A stretch of DNA of 64,000 nt, taken from contig NHZP01000010.1 in the NCBI GenBank assembly GCA_003313425.1, forward strand, positions 62,001-126,000, given 5' to 3'. The stretch's first letter is position 1. The number at the start of each line of letters is the position of its first letter. Shown here piece by piece: positions 34,312 to 46,073 of this stretch. Source of the DNA: Pseudopyrenochaeta lycopersici. Its lineage: Eukaryota; Ascomycota; Dothideomycetes; Pleosporales; Pseudopyrenochaetaceae. Under the pieces are notes generated by a model. It was not told where the DNA came from, made no database searches, and saw only the letters and a program-made list of their open reading frames with translations. The position numbers and the translations under genes were made by a program.

Positions 34312-35999
34312 CTATAGTTTAGACTTCTTCAGGAAAAGAGTCTGCGAATTGCAGTACGACTTCAATCCTCCAATACCCCATTCTGTTCCAATACCACTCT
34401 CCTTATGGCCCCCAAATGGTACACGAGGATCAAGCTCGAAATGCGTGTTTACCCATATAGTGCCTGCTTGAATCTTCTTCGCAACGCGGTTTGCTCTGTC
34501 AACGTTTGAAGACCACACTGAGGCACCGAGGCCCATTTGCGTGTCATTAGCCTTGCTAATAGCATCTGCTTCGTCGCGAAAGGTAAGGAAAGGAACAATG
34601 GGGCCTGCCAGACTTCATCAGATAATTCGGCACACTCAGCAGGGGTCAATCCTACCAAAGGGCTCCTCCCGGACGATTCGGGAGCTACTTTCGGGCCGAT
34701 CAATGATAGTGGGTGTGATGAAGTAGCCTGGGCCATCAGGAATTGTACCGCCAACGGCAACTTTCCAGTTCTCGTTGTCAATCTCACTGAAAAAGCCTTT
34801 CACGCGCTCATACTGCATGGAGTTCTGTACAGGGCCGAGATAAACTCCGGGCTCATGGCCAGGTCCGACCTTTACAGTTCAGTACTCATATATAGAAAAT
34901 GCGGGCTTGGAGGATTACCTTCAACGTCTTTGTAGCTTTTACCAAAGCCGCGAGGAAGATTTCTGCGATCGATTCTTGCACAAATATACGCTTGAGGGCG
35001 AGGCAGATCTGGTTTGTCATCTCAATGAAGGCAGTAGCCGAATAATTAGCGGTGCACGTACCTGTCCAGAGTTCAAAAAGGCCAGAGAAGCTACTTTTTG
35101 TGCAACATCATTTACATCTACATCATCAAACACAATCGCTGGGTCGTTACCTCCCCTGGGAATGTTTTAAAAGAGTTATAATTTGAAGAGCAGGGAGGTA
35201 AACTTACAATTCGAGCGTCACACGCTTCAGTGTTCTGCTAGCGCTTTCCATAACCTTCTTCCCGGTGAAGGTGGAGCCTGTGAAGCTGATTTTCGCCGGA
35301 GTAGGATGAGCTGTCAGAATGGGACCGAGCTCGTCCCCACCCGAAATGCCTTGAACCACGCCTGGCGGGAAAAAGGTCTGAGCAAGTTCACATAGTTTGA
35401 GTCCACAAGCTGGAGTAAACGGAGAAGGCTTTATAATGATGGAATTTCCAGTCAACACCGCAGGGGCAATTTTTCCGGCAGCGAGAAGGACCGGGTAGTT
35501 CCAAGGCACAATACCAACAGCCACGCCAAGGGGCGTATATCGAACCACAATCTCTTTTTCCTCTTCTTCGATTCTTTCTTCGGGAAGTTCTAGCTTTGCC
35601 ATCTCCCGCATCCAATGAACGGCAAGGTCTAATTCCACTCGGGCGAAGACAAGCTGTACGAAATTAGCAATCTATATGGTCATGGAGAAGGACATGTTAC
35701 GATACCGGTTTACCCTGTTCCAGTGTCAACATTTGCGCGAAAGCTTCTTTCTCGACTTCTAGAGCATCTGCATAAGCCAACACTGCCTTTTGACGCTCAG
35801 CATATGGGACCTCGCTCCACTTCAGGTACGCTGCATGTGCAGCATTCATAGCACGATCGACATCCTGTTTTGTTGCAACAGGGACCTTCGGTCCAGCCTT
35901 ATCAGTCGCAGGATCGATGCTGTGCCGCGTTGCGGTTGTAGACTCTAGTTTTCCATCTATGGAATTCTGGAATTGAGACCAGTTCAACTTCTCAGACAT
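34312..35999 (-). CDS. NAD(P)-dependent aldehyde dehydrogenase
   Basis: Six exons on the minus strand: 35999-35706, 35653-35208, 35155-35062, 35008-34919, 34869-34656, 34604-34312 (1,431 nt, 476 aa), all introns 49-53 bp. ALDH signatures: VGIVPWNYPVLLAAGKIAPA (Rossmann region), SFTGSTFTGKKV, general base Glu246 in VTLELGGNDP, catalytic Cys280 in NSGQICLALKR, REEPFGPIVP, and the PFGGHKESGIG tail. The length matches the family. Next to a copper amine oxidase it most likely oxidises the aminoaldehyde (4-aminobutanal to GABA). It is divergent from the amine oxidase, sharing a 741-bp promoter. No internal damage is seen. The substrate is not fixed by sequence. Confidence 0.92.
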
Positions 36000-36740
36000 T
36001 GTTGTAGGGTTGAGATCGATGAATGAGAAAAAAGAAATTGTATGACGAAATTTATCGCGTTGATGTGATGAGAAGCAGATGATATATGGTCAAATGCACG
36101 AAATGGTATTACCAGCCTAGCATCCCACTATACTCGAGTTGTGCATCCTACGGAAGGCCCAGGGATCATGAGGTGCGGCAAAGCCTATGCAAAGTTACCC
36201 ATCCTTGATGAAAGGCTGACCTCGGATGTTTGAACACGGAGCATGGCCGGCCTGGACCGCGTTTGCAGATCATCGTTGATCAGGGTCAATCGCATGGATT
36301 CGCTTAGCTTTCACACTATGCTGAAAGTGACAACTTTACCGCAACTCGATGGATCTGCGTTCAATACCATTTTTCGGCTTACGAGCCAGAGTTTGACCTG
36401 CGGTAAGACGCCCGTGACAAGGCTAAACTGCTTGCAACGTATCTTAGCGCCAGGAAAAGAGTTCCAGTGATGACAAAGTGGACCAAATTTGTCCATGCTA
36501 CCATCTGCATGGACCTTCCTTATCCGGTAAGACATGGATGTACACTGTTAGCTCGGCGGACTCGTAGATTATCCCCATTCAATTCAATTGTGGACATGAG
36601 ATGGAACGCCCTGGAAGGCTTCATATAAAACGTATTGACGAAGGTTCATTGAAGAAGACTTCATAGTCTACATCCTCCTCTTCTTCCCCCTTCGCTTCCT
36701 CAAAATCGCAAAAGCCTTAGAATTCCATTCAAAGCTCGCC
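36000..36740. promoter_or_regulatory. Bidirectional promoter between ALDH and copper amine oxidase
   Basis: 741 bp of unmutated DNA between two divergent start codons. On the amine oxidase side there is TATAAAA at 36624-36630 and a CT-rich tract at 36667-36700, followed by the ATG at 36741. GATAA-type cores on either strand (for example at 36520-36526 and 36567-36573) could be GATA-factor sites, but they lack the full HGATAR context. Shared control of both enzymes is inferred. Confidence 0.55.
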
Positions 36741-38918
36741 ATGGATATCTTACATCCCTTCGACCCTATTTCCCCTGGAGAGATTACCATCACGTCCAGT
36801 ATTCTTCAACATGCATTACCTGGAGCGCCGCTGCGGTTCCGACGCGTCAATCTACAAGATCCAGTTAAAAGAGATGTTATTCCTTTCATTGAAGCTGAGC
36901 GACTAGGACAACAACTTCCTACTCCTCCGCCACGTATCGTGCAAGTACTGTTCGATAATGAACAGAGCGGTGCACTCTGCAAGGCCTTAGTAAATACGAC
37001 CTCAAGGTGTGTCGTATACGTGAAGGAACTTCCAAGACATATTCAAGTAGGGACATGGCCAACTTGTTTTAGATCGCTTCTGACTATAAGTGTCAAAGGC
37101 TCCCATTGATCCCGAAGAATTAGTCGAGATGGAACAACTCTGTCTACAGCATCCTAAAGTCCGCCTAGAGATCGAGAAAATGGAACTGCCAGCAGGCATG
37201 AGTGTTTGTTGCGACCCTTGGATGTACGGAACGGACGACATCAACGAATCTAGGCGTCTCATCCAATGTTATCTCTACGTACTTGAGATCAATGATCCTC
37301 AGTCCAACATTTACTCCCTGCCTTGTAGGTTCTCGCCCGTGTTTGATGCTCGAAGAAAAGAGCTTGTACGGATAGACTTTTTGCCCTTTGGCACGAACAC
37401 TAGTGTTAAACCTACATCTGTGTGGAAGCCAGTTAAGACTATTCAATATGCTCATCATCTTTTGGATGAGCCGCTCCGCAATGACCTCAAGCCATACATC
37501 GTACAGCAGCCCTTGGGTCCATCCTTTTCCGTAGAGGGAAACTTGGTCAAATGGCAGAAGTGGCGTTTCCGGGTCGGCTTCAATGATCGCGAGGGTCTGG
37601 TGATATACAATACCACCTATAACGGCCGTAACGTCTTCTATAGGTTGTCGGTTTCAGAGATGACTGTACCTTATGGCGGTAGGTTTTCTCAGTCCGCTTC
37701 CATGAACGACTGTGTTGATACACTACAGATCCTCGCGCACCGTACCACCGCAAACAAGCTTTCGACGCAGGAGATGTTGGCTTTGGTATCACTGCGAACC
37801 AGCTCAGTCTTGGTTGTGATTGTCTAGGGCATATCAAATATTTCGACGCATATCGTTCTGACACCAAGGGTAATCCTGTGCATATGAAGAACGTCGTTTG
37901 TCTACACGAACAGGACAACGGGCTTCAGCACAAACACACAAACTGGCGGAATGATGTTGCAACAGTTGTACGGAATCGTCAATTGGTTGTCCAGATGATT
38001 TGCACACTCGGCAATTATGAGTACATCTTTGCCTACATATTTGACCAGGCTGCTGGTATCGAACTAGAGATTCGTGCGACTGGAATCCTCTCAACAACGC
38101 CGCTTGACAATCAGGATGGTGTAACTGTTCCTTGGGCTACCAACGTCGCTCCCGGTGTTTCGGCACCTTACCATCAGCACATGTTTTCTTTCCGCGTCGA
38201 TCCTGCAATCGACGGATTCAATAATACAGTATTCTACCAGGAAAGTGTACCAATGGAACCGGGACCAGAAAATCCGTACGGTGCAGGATATCACACTGTA
38301 GGCAACAAGATCGAACAATCTGGATTTGCCGATCTTTCTGTGGAACGCCACCGTGTATTCAAGATTCGTAACGATAGCATCATCAACCCTATTACACACA
38401 AGCCCGTTGCGTACAAGTTGCATGCGGCGCCCAGTCAGATGCTTCTAAATCGACCCGAAAGCTTCAATCACAAACGTGCGATGTTTGCTACTAAGCCGAT
38501 ATGGGTTACCAAGTACCAAGAAGATGAGCTTTTTGCTGGTGGAGAGTTCACGAACCAAAGTAGGAACTCACAGGGTGTAGACGTTTGGGCGGCGAGGTGG
38601 GATAACGTTGAGAATGAGGATCTCGTTCTCTGGCATAGTATGTTTCTCTTCTCGCTTGTCCTAACTACTACTAACATGTTGATTGCAGCGTTTGGTCTCA
38701 CTCACAATCCTCGTATCGAAGACTTTCCCGTAATGCCTATGGAACGTATCTCTGTCGCTCTTAAGCCGGATGGATTCTTCCAGAAGAATCCTGCACTGGA
38801 TGTGCCACAATCCAACCAGCTCTTCAATAAGTCGACGCTACATACGAGTGCGGACCATAATGAACAGTCACTCGAGTCAGGTTGCTGCAGTTTGGCAGGA
38901 GGAAAGACTAAATTATGA
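36741..38918 (+). CDS. Copper (TPQ) amine oxidase
   Basis: Exons 36741-37046, 37099-37678, 37729-38637, 38689-38918 (2,025 nt, 674 aa). Reaction: primary amine + O2 + H2O to aldehyde + NH3 + H2O2. The N2/N3 domains precede a large catalytic domain with the catalytic base Asp308 (QAFDAGDVGFG), TPQ precursor Tyr392 in LGNYEY, copper ligands His444 and His446 (PYHQHMFSF) and His604 (GLTHNPRIEDFPVMP). It ends in TKL, a weak PTS1-like tripeptide that fits the peroxisomal location of fungal CuAOs. It is intact, with the start chosen from MDILHPFDPISPGEI, the usual family beginning. With agmatinase upstream in the pathway, putrescine or agmatine are likely substrates; other amines are possible. Confidence 0.95.
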
Positions 38919-39869
38919 AAATGTGAGATCATTATTTCTCTCAGTCAATACCAAACCAAAAACGGGATAGTATTATTATGTAGTGAATGAATGTCACATT
39001 ACTCCAAGATATTGTATTAGGGATCTTGCTCTCATCTCCTTCGAAAGCCTGTAGATATTTTCACTTCCACTCCCCTGCAAGATAATCAAATATGTTGTAA
39101 TGAGATAGCCATTGGTAATGCGTTACTAACCAGCGTTGGGCATAATACTATCAGTAGACGATGGTCTGATGGAGAACTTCCACACATTAGTATTCAAGTA
39201 GTATAAACATAACCTCACATACTGTCATAATCACCCCCCATCACCATTGTCTGCGAATTTAATAGCTCAAAACTCTTGGTCATGTGTAGGTAATTATTGT
39301 GCGCACCGCCAAAGGGGTCTGCGTTGGGCACATTGAAGTTTTTCCTGTCGCCGCTACTTCAGTCATGACATCCCTGCTGTTGAGCAAACTCAGCTTACGT
39401 ATTCCAATCTCGGAAGCCTATGATGTTACAGTACCTTTCAATTTAGTACTCTCAACGGTGTCTTGCGTGGGACCACAGACAGTTGCTAGTCCGTCGCTTC
39501 AGTAGCTCCGATGGGCGTGCGGTAAAATGGCTCATTTGAGATTAGCGGGTTTTCCACACTAATAACCGCAGATCACCAACCCGGGTGACAACACGGATAG
39601 CAAAGATGGATGCTCTAGATCGGATGAGAGCGTTCGTGTTATCCGACAAATGGTGTGTAAGGCAGTTAATCAATCACCCCGCTTCCCCGCAAGAAGCACA
39701 CACGGATACTCTCCGCCTCCTGATCATCTGATTTTCTGACTAGTCACTATCTTGCGTAGGACTGTGATAGCTTATGAAGAGCTATTTTTGCCATTTATTG
39801 TCTGTGGTCTGTCTGTATTCATCACATCAAGCCTTATTTTACATACACATAACGAAGACGCATCAGAAA
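38919..39869. other. Intergenic region between amine oxidase and permease
   Basis: Normal-composition DNA, no transposon. No convincing gene is seen. It contains the 3' UTR of the amine oxidase and the promoter of the permease. Confidence 0.5.
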
Positions 39870-41689
39870 ATGGACAAGGAGAAGCAATCGACCAAAGTGG
39901 GTGACTCAAACGATCAAAATAGTAGGTGCCATCCCCTGAGCCTTGAACTCGCCGTTGACATCACTACAGAGAGTGAATGTGGCGATTGCGAGGTGTCCCG
40001 AGGGACTACTCTCGAAGGCCTCGTGGGTTTAGCATTGCAGCCCAGCAGCTTCAGGACTATCGGTAGCGTTGAGATTGTTGCTTTGGGCTGGGCAATCTGC
40101 AACAGTTGGGCTTCAGTAGCTGCTACTCTGAGTCTTGCTGTGTTTCAAGGTGGCCCAGCTCTATTGGTATACGGCCCAATGGTCACAGCAGTATTTGTCA
40201 GCTTCTGTGCTGTTTCCATGGCTGAACTTGCCAGCGTGTACCCAACAGCCGGTGGACAATACCACTGGATATCCATTCTCTCACCAAAGAGGGTATCCCG
40301 CAGTCTAGTAGGCCTCCAGACACTTTTCACTTGATGTTAAGCTGATCAGAGGACAGAGCTACATTTGCGGCTCTATGAACGTATGCTCTTGGATTGCTAT
40401 TTCTGCAGGAATAGCATTTCTCACCTGTCAGGTCATAGTCGCTATCGTAGCATTCTGGCATCCCACATATGTTCGGCAGGCTTGGCATGACTTCTTGATA
40501 TATCAAGTTGTCAACGCCTTGATTCTGAGTTACAATATTTTTGCACTGTCAAGGACTCCAAAGATTCACGACTTTGCCAGTAGGTTAAGAAAGGACGACC
40601 ATCGTCAGTATTTTGCTTACGACATCAAAGTGCTCCTATCAATCGTCAGTTTCCTCGCTATTGTCATTACCTGCACCGCGCGAGCAGCTTCCCACCAGAG
40701 TAGCACCTTTGTATGGGCCACATTAACGGATACCAGTGGCTGGAAATTCAAGGGCGTCCCATTTCTGGTCGGTCTCGTTTGCCCCAATTACATGTATGCA
40801 GGCATTGATGGAGCACTTCACCTCGCCGAAGAATGCTCGAATCCCACCCAAGCTGTTCCCAAGGCCCTGTTAAGTACTGTTGTCCTTGGGTTCATAACCA
40901 CTTTCGCTTTTGTCATTGCGATGCTGTACTCATTGAGTGACTTCGATGTCGTCCTACAAGACATGTCGGGGTAAGTACAATTCTCTTCGATCCGGTCCTT
41001 GGAAACTAAAACTTTGTACAGCATGCCAATTTACATCATTTGGATTCAGGCCACCAGATCTGAAGTAGCTGCTACAGTTTTCATGGTACTACTCTGCTTT
41101 GCCGCCCTTTTCGCCCTTAATGGGGCTCAGCAGACAGCCTCTCGCCTCACTTGGTCACTGGCTCGGGATGATGCATTTTTTGGTAGTAAATGGCTTATCA
41201 AGATTCATCCAGTCTTCCAAGTTCCTGTTTACAGTTTACTCTTCAATTACACTGTCATGGCTCTCCTGGGTTGCATATACCTAGCGTCTTCAGCGGCTTT
41301 TAACGCTTTCATCGGGACAGGTTTGATACTGCAGCACCTGACGTATGCAATCCCTTGTGTACTATTGCTCTTGAGAAAGAGATCAGAGCATTGGCTTCCA
41401 AGATCGAGGTCATTCCGAACTCCCGAAGCCTTGGGATGGGCTGCAAACATCGGATGCATCGCTTTCAGCATCGTAGTGCTTATTTTCTATAACTTCCCAT
41501 CGGCTATACCAGTTACGGGGAGTACAATGAGTGAGTCTACCCTCTCCGTTTCCCTTTAGCTAACTAATCGTCGTTGAAGACTATACGTCCGCTGTGCTCG
41601 CTATCATGGGGCTTATTATTACAATTAATTGGTGGGTACATGCCCGTAAACATTATCATGGACCTCGTCTACAAGGGATTAGTAATTAG
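39870..41689 (+). CDS. APC-superfamily amine/GABA/choline permease (UGA4/BAT1-like)
   Basis: Exons 39870-40307, 40357-40970, 41022-41530, 41580-41689 (1,671 nt, 556 aa). A hydrophilic N-terminus (MDKEKQSTKVGDSNDQ) precedes about 12 hydrophobic segments. Family landmarks: IVALGWAICNSWASVAATLS, VSMAELASVYPTAGGQYHWI (conserved transporter motif), GSMNVCSWIAISAGIAF, PNYMYAGIDGALHLAEECSN, LARDDAFFGSKWL. An ATG 96 nt upstream is in frame, but the Lys/Glu-rich start at 39870 fits the family better. Plasma-membrane uptake of amines or GABA, or vacuolar/mitochondrial GABA transport, is the family range. It is the last gene of the cluster before the second TE island. Confidence 0.9.
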
Positions 41690-42220
41690 AAGGAGCTCTA
41701 AGTAATAGTAGACAACCAGCTGTATAGATATACATCAGGAAAAGTTTTTAAATGTAGCCACTACGCCTCTCATCTCGTTATATCGTCCTTAACTTTTTAA
41801 AGGTTAGGCTACGATCTAACAGATTATAGAGATGCAGGAAAAGGTAGGCTTAATACTGTATACAGCAGTAGTATTAAGACTAGATACCCCTTATATAGCT
41901 AGCTAGTTAAGTTAGTTTACTATAAACCCTTTACTAGAGCACTTATAGTGCGTAAATTAAGTACTCTTATATCTCTAAACTATAAAGTACTATACTATTA
42001 AGTTCTTAGGCTCTGTAAACTACTCTATAGAAGTAGAGACAGGTAATAATAAAGTACTATAGCTATTAAGTAATATATTATTCGCAGATAATCTAGAGAC
42101 TTACCAATCTACCTAAGGCTATCTTATGAAGTTATTTAGTAGACCTATTATATAGTAGTTATCTAAATAAAAGACCCCAACTACCTTAATAACTAAAGTA
42201 AGCTCTTATTACTATTATAG
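41690..42220. other. Intergenic AT-rich, partly RIP-mutated DNA
   Basis: No gene is recognised. It marks the transition from host genes to the second TE island. Confidence 0.5.
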
Positions 42221-42269
42221 TGTTAGGAGTTGATAACTCCCGCCTGGACTAGCTAACAAGTCTAGTGTA

Positions 42270-43621
42270 CAGTGACCCCGCAAAAGTTTCCGCCGCGCAT
42301 GCACGAGCCACCCTCTCAAGCACATGTACACCAAACTTCAACACCATATATCTTAGCTAAAATATTATATAATTAATTATTTTTTTAGGTTAAGAGTTGC
42401 ATAGATGTTTAATATTTTGTTTACTATCCTCGTGCCTTTTTACATACAGTAATTTGTTATCGCATACTTAAGATAAGGCGCTTAATAAGCTTAGCTAGTA
42501 TGCGCCGCTAGCACTCTTTTAATGCACTGTAAAAGCTATCCTACTCTTCTATAGCTTAGCTGTAATTATTATATTATAGATAGAATTCATACATGCGCTT
42601 CTTTAGGTACTACTAGAGGTGCTTAATTAGGTTAAGATTAGGTAAGTATGCTAGCTATTTAATAGTAGTAATGTAGTGCTTGCGTAGAAACTTACGCGTT
42701 GCTGCAGCTATGTGTATGCGCGCGTTATCCTGCATAAAAAGTTAAGAACAACGCTAAGATAGTAGAAGCCCTTTAGTTAAGGCCTTAATATAACTTTTAG
42801 CAGAGTACCTATACTTTAGAGCATTAAAATTACGCTCTATTATAACTAGAGGACTTCTCTAGGTACACCTACGTTTATCTAACTATATTAAACCCTATAC
42901 TATTTATAATACCTTTTTACTATAGCTATAGGTTTAGAGTATTATTATCTTCTATTTCTCTTATAAATTTTAAAAAACCTACTCTTAGTTTTACCCTAAG
43001 CCCTTCTAAACTAAGTATTTATTAGAGAACTTAAGCGTGCGCTAATACTACAGGAATTAAGAGTACTCCTTATAGAACTTAAAGCGCCCTAACGCATCCC
43101 TATAATAGAGCTTAGGATGCTTTTTATAAGGAGATTTAGTAAGGCCTTATCTTTTAAGGTATTAGGATAGTGTGCTAGAGCTAGGCGGCTTTAAAGAGGT
43201 GCTATCTGGATTTATAACTACTGCTACTTCAGCTAGCTCTTTATACTTAATTTTTAGCTGCGCACGTGCTTTACGATAGATAATCTTCTTTTAATAAAGT
43301 AATAGTATAGGTAGCTAGCTGCTGTAAGGTTTATCTGTAGTTATGCCTATTTAGTAATATTTCTTCCTAAGGTCGCGTATAGCGCGTTTACTCTAGCTAT
43401 ACGCGTCAGTAACTTAAGCAACTATAGAACTACTATGCAGCATCCTAATAATTTAATCTCGCTGCTAGACTATTAAATTAGGGCCTCTGCGCGTATTTTA
43501 GTCTATTTCTTATAAAATTTGGCGACGTGGTGGCATAGTTATAATACTTGAAAGTTAAGAAGGAGATGTTGTGAGGGAACGCGTCGCGACTAGTGTGGCG
43601 GAAACTTTTGCGGGGTCACTG
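42270..43621 (-). mobile_element. Tc1/mariner element, intact ends
   Basis: 1,352 bp with perfect 25-bp inverted ends (CAGTGACCCCGCAAAAGTTT, then CCGCC), TA duplication on both sides (42268-42269, 43622-43623). The ends escaped mutation while the interior is RIP-mutated. Confidence 0.95.
42480..43560 (-). pseudogene. Tc1 transposase, RIP-mutated
   Basis: The DDE region reads FFMQDNARIHIAAATRKFLR and, after it, YLPNLNLIKHL (family consensus YSPDLNPIEHLW) and YLKKRMYEFY. It ends near LIKRLILSMR. Stops are at Trp/Gln codons. The relative at 46831-58740 shares the same sequence layout. Confidence 0.85.
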
Positions 43622-44227
43622 TACCTAAGGCATACTTAGCTAGTTTAGCCTATAATAGGCTAAATTATAGTAAACAAAGGTAAGGTAGACTTCTTTTAGC
43701 CTAATTAGTCTCTAGTATAAGGTAAGAGTAATAATAAAACTCCTTAAGATCCTACTAGAGTAATGGTAATCCTTCTGGTTACTAATATAACCCTATTATC
43801 TCTTATTAAACTCCTTAGTACCTATCTACCCTAATAACCCTAAGGAATAGGCTATAACTATATAGAACTAGTTCTAACAGGTACACTAGACTCGTTAGCT
43901 AGTCCAGGCAAGAGTTATTAACTCCTCACAGGTAACCTATATAATAGTAATATACTTAATATACTTATAATACTAGACTACTTAGGCGTATAAACTATTA
44001 CTAGTACTTTATTATAAACTTTTTTAGAGTACTTTAATCTTAACTACTTTAACTAAAATAGAGCTAAATATAGCTAAAGGTAGCTCTTCTTAAAAAAAAA
44101 GAGAAAGGCTAATAGCTAAATATAAGAGAAAATACTAAGAAAGCTTTTAGAAAGCTTAAAACTATGTTCCTAAAAGTGTTAATTTTAGCTTACTTTGAAT
44201 AAAACTAAAAAACTAAAGTTAAGATTA

Positions 44228-46073
44228 ACGTCAAGCACTACCAAACCCACCACCCCACCGAACCCACCGAAAATGCTTAGCGCTACCAACTCAGCTCATT
44301 TATCATTAGAACTATCACTATCAACAAAACTAGCTGTTCAATAAGTGCTTGCCTCTAACTCTTCTGAATCGTCTAGACGTTTTCTACACGTTATTTTATT
44401 ATAGCTAGTCTCTCTATAGTTCCTACAGCGCCGAGCAGCTCGTTAAGGCCCTACTCGATTATCCTATATACGCGCCTTTTTTACTAGATTATTACTTAAT
44501 AATCTAGTAATACTTAACTCTGCTTTAGCCCTATACTCTAATATACTTCCCTTCTAGATCTACTTCCTTTTACGCGATTTCTGTGTAGTTTACACTACTA
44601 ATTACTCTTTAGGCTCCTTAATACAGGAAGCTTAAAGGTTAAACTAAACTAACAGACTATTACTACCTCTAATAAGCTACTTATACGCCTCCTAAGCTAT
44701 ACTAGGTAATTAAGTAAATTTACTTAATACTAGCTTTAATTAAGAGGTAAATTTAAATAAATTACTTAGAGTCTTTAATTACTACAGCGTCTCTAGTAGT
44801 AGGGCTTAACGCGGGGTATAGATACGTATATTAAGGCGATTAATTACTTAATTAAGGTTTATAGGAATAAGTCCTAACGCCTTAAAGGCTGCTTTATAGT
44901 TAGCCTCTGTAAAAACGCGTTTATACGCGTCTTTAAAGGCTAGTAGAAAGCCTTCCTTACTAATATAGAAGACGCGCTTCTGTACTAAATCTCTAACGCG
45001 TTAACTATATATACGCTTTAGAAGGGAGAAATAAACTATATTAAGCGGCTAAAAGATGTATAATAAGTATAATAGTATACAGAGCGTAAGGATCTTATTA
45101 TTAAGGTAGTATTACTTAAAGTCCTAGCTCTAGTAGCTCTTATAGCTGTCTAAAAGGAGGAGCCTATATACCTTTACTATACGCTCTTTTATATACTTAT
45201 TAAAGTGCTTTAACTACTTAAGGCTAAGCACGTTATTTATCTAGCTATTATTAGAGACTAAGACCTTCTAATTACGCAGGATATCTACCTCCTTATACTA
45301 CGCTAAGAGGTAAACTTTCCCTTTAAAGATAAGAAAAGGTAGGGTAGAGTACCTAGCAGCGCAGATACTTATAATAGCTGTAACCTACTCCTAATTACCT
45401 GCCTAGATAAGCTTAGGCTGTACACGCCTTTTAGAACTAGTAATAACCTTTAATAAGCTAGTAATTCCTATCTAAAAGCTAGTCTTATTAAAGTTATATA
45501 TATTATCTAGGTAGACGCTATACTACTCTATTATATCCTAAACGCGTGTAAACTACGCGTTTATCTTTTTAGGATCTTCCCTTAGTATCCTCTAATAGTC
45601 TTTTACTTAATTAAAAGCTGTTTTAAGCTTCTCTATACGCGCTACAAATCTCTTAGTCTAATTCTTACCTACCTTCTTTACAGCCTGCGCCCCTAGTATA
45701 TAATCTACTATATCTACTACCTCTAACAGTATAAGTAGAAAGCCTCTTATATTAAGATTAAGAATATACTTAATAATTAAGTATCCTTTAGTAGTAGTAA
45801 GGATACAGCTTTTAGGTAGTATTCTAAGTTAAAATAGTACCCCGCGGGCGCGTTTAGTAAAGGTTAGGCGCTTTACGTTAAAGGCTTTAGTAGTAGCTGT
45901 ATAGGATTTAAATTAGCTAAGATTATAACTTTAAAGAGTAAGCTGTAGTCTCTCTTTATGTTAAACTAAAAGCGTGTTGCGTTGCTTAGCTATTACGCGT
46001 TGATGAGTTGTGTAGTAGTCTTGGCAGATATCGGTGGGTTCGGTGGGGTAGTAGGTTCGGTAGTGCTTGACGT
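44228..46073 (-). mobile_element. Fot1/pogo element inserted in gypsy RNase H
   Basis: 1,846 bp. Inverted ends ACGTCAAGCACTACC followed by repeated ACCCACC motifs, TA duplication (44226-44227, 46074-46075). Joining the flanks restores the gypsy reading frame. Confidence 0.9.
44450..46000 (-). pseudogene. Fot1/pogo transposase, RIP-mutated
   Basis: At about 45000-45190 the minus strand reads YRLLLLDSYKSY (consensus RLLLLDGHxSH), then NNKILTLCILLYLLYIFQPL (consensus LPPHSSHLLQPLD) and YFSLLKRIYS, the classic DDE_1 order. Many stops. Confidence 0.8.

Larger units (their letters stand above)
42221..43930. repeat. LTR-like repeat with palindromic ends, split by a Tc1 element
   Basis: Left end TGTTAGGAGTTGATAACTCC and right end GAGTTATTAACTCCTCACA are inverted copies over about 48 bp (continuing GGACTAGCTAAC). 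TG...CA termini suggest a solo LTR of about 356 bp once the Tc1 insertion is removed, but no target duplication is found. A foldback element is the alternative. Confidence 0.55.

Noticed and set aside
37002..37458. Minus-strand open frames in the amine oxidase region
   Set aside because: Antisense shadows; the plus strand gives a complete spliced copper amine oxidase with all catalytic residues.
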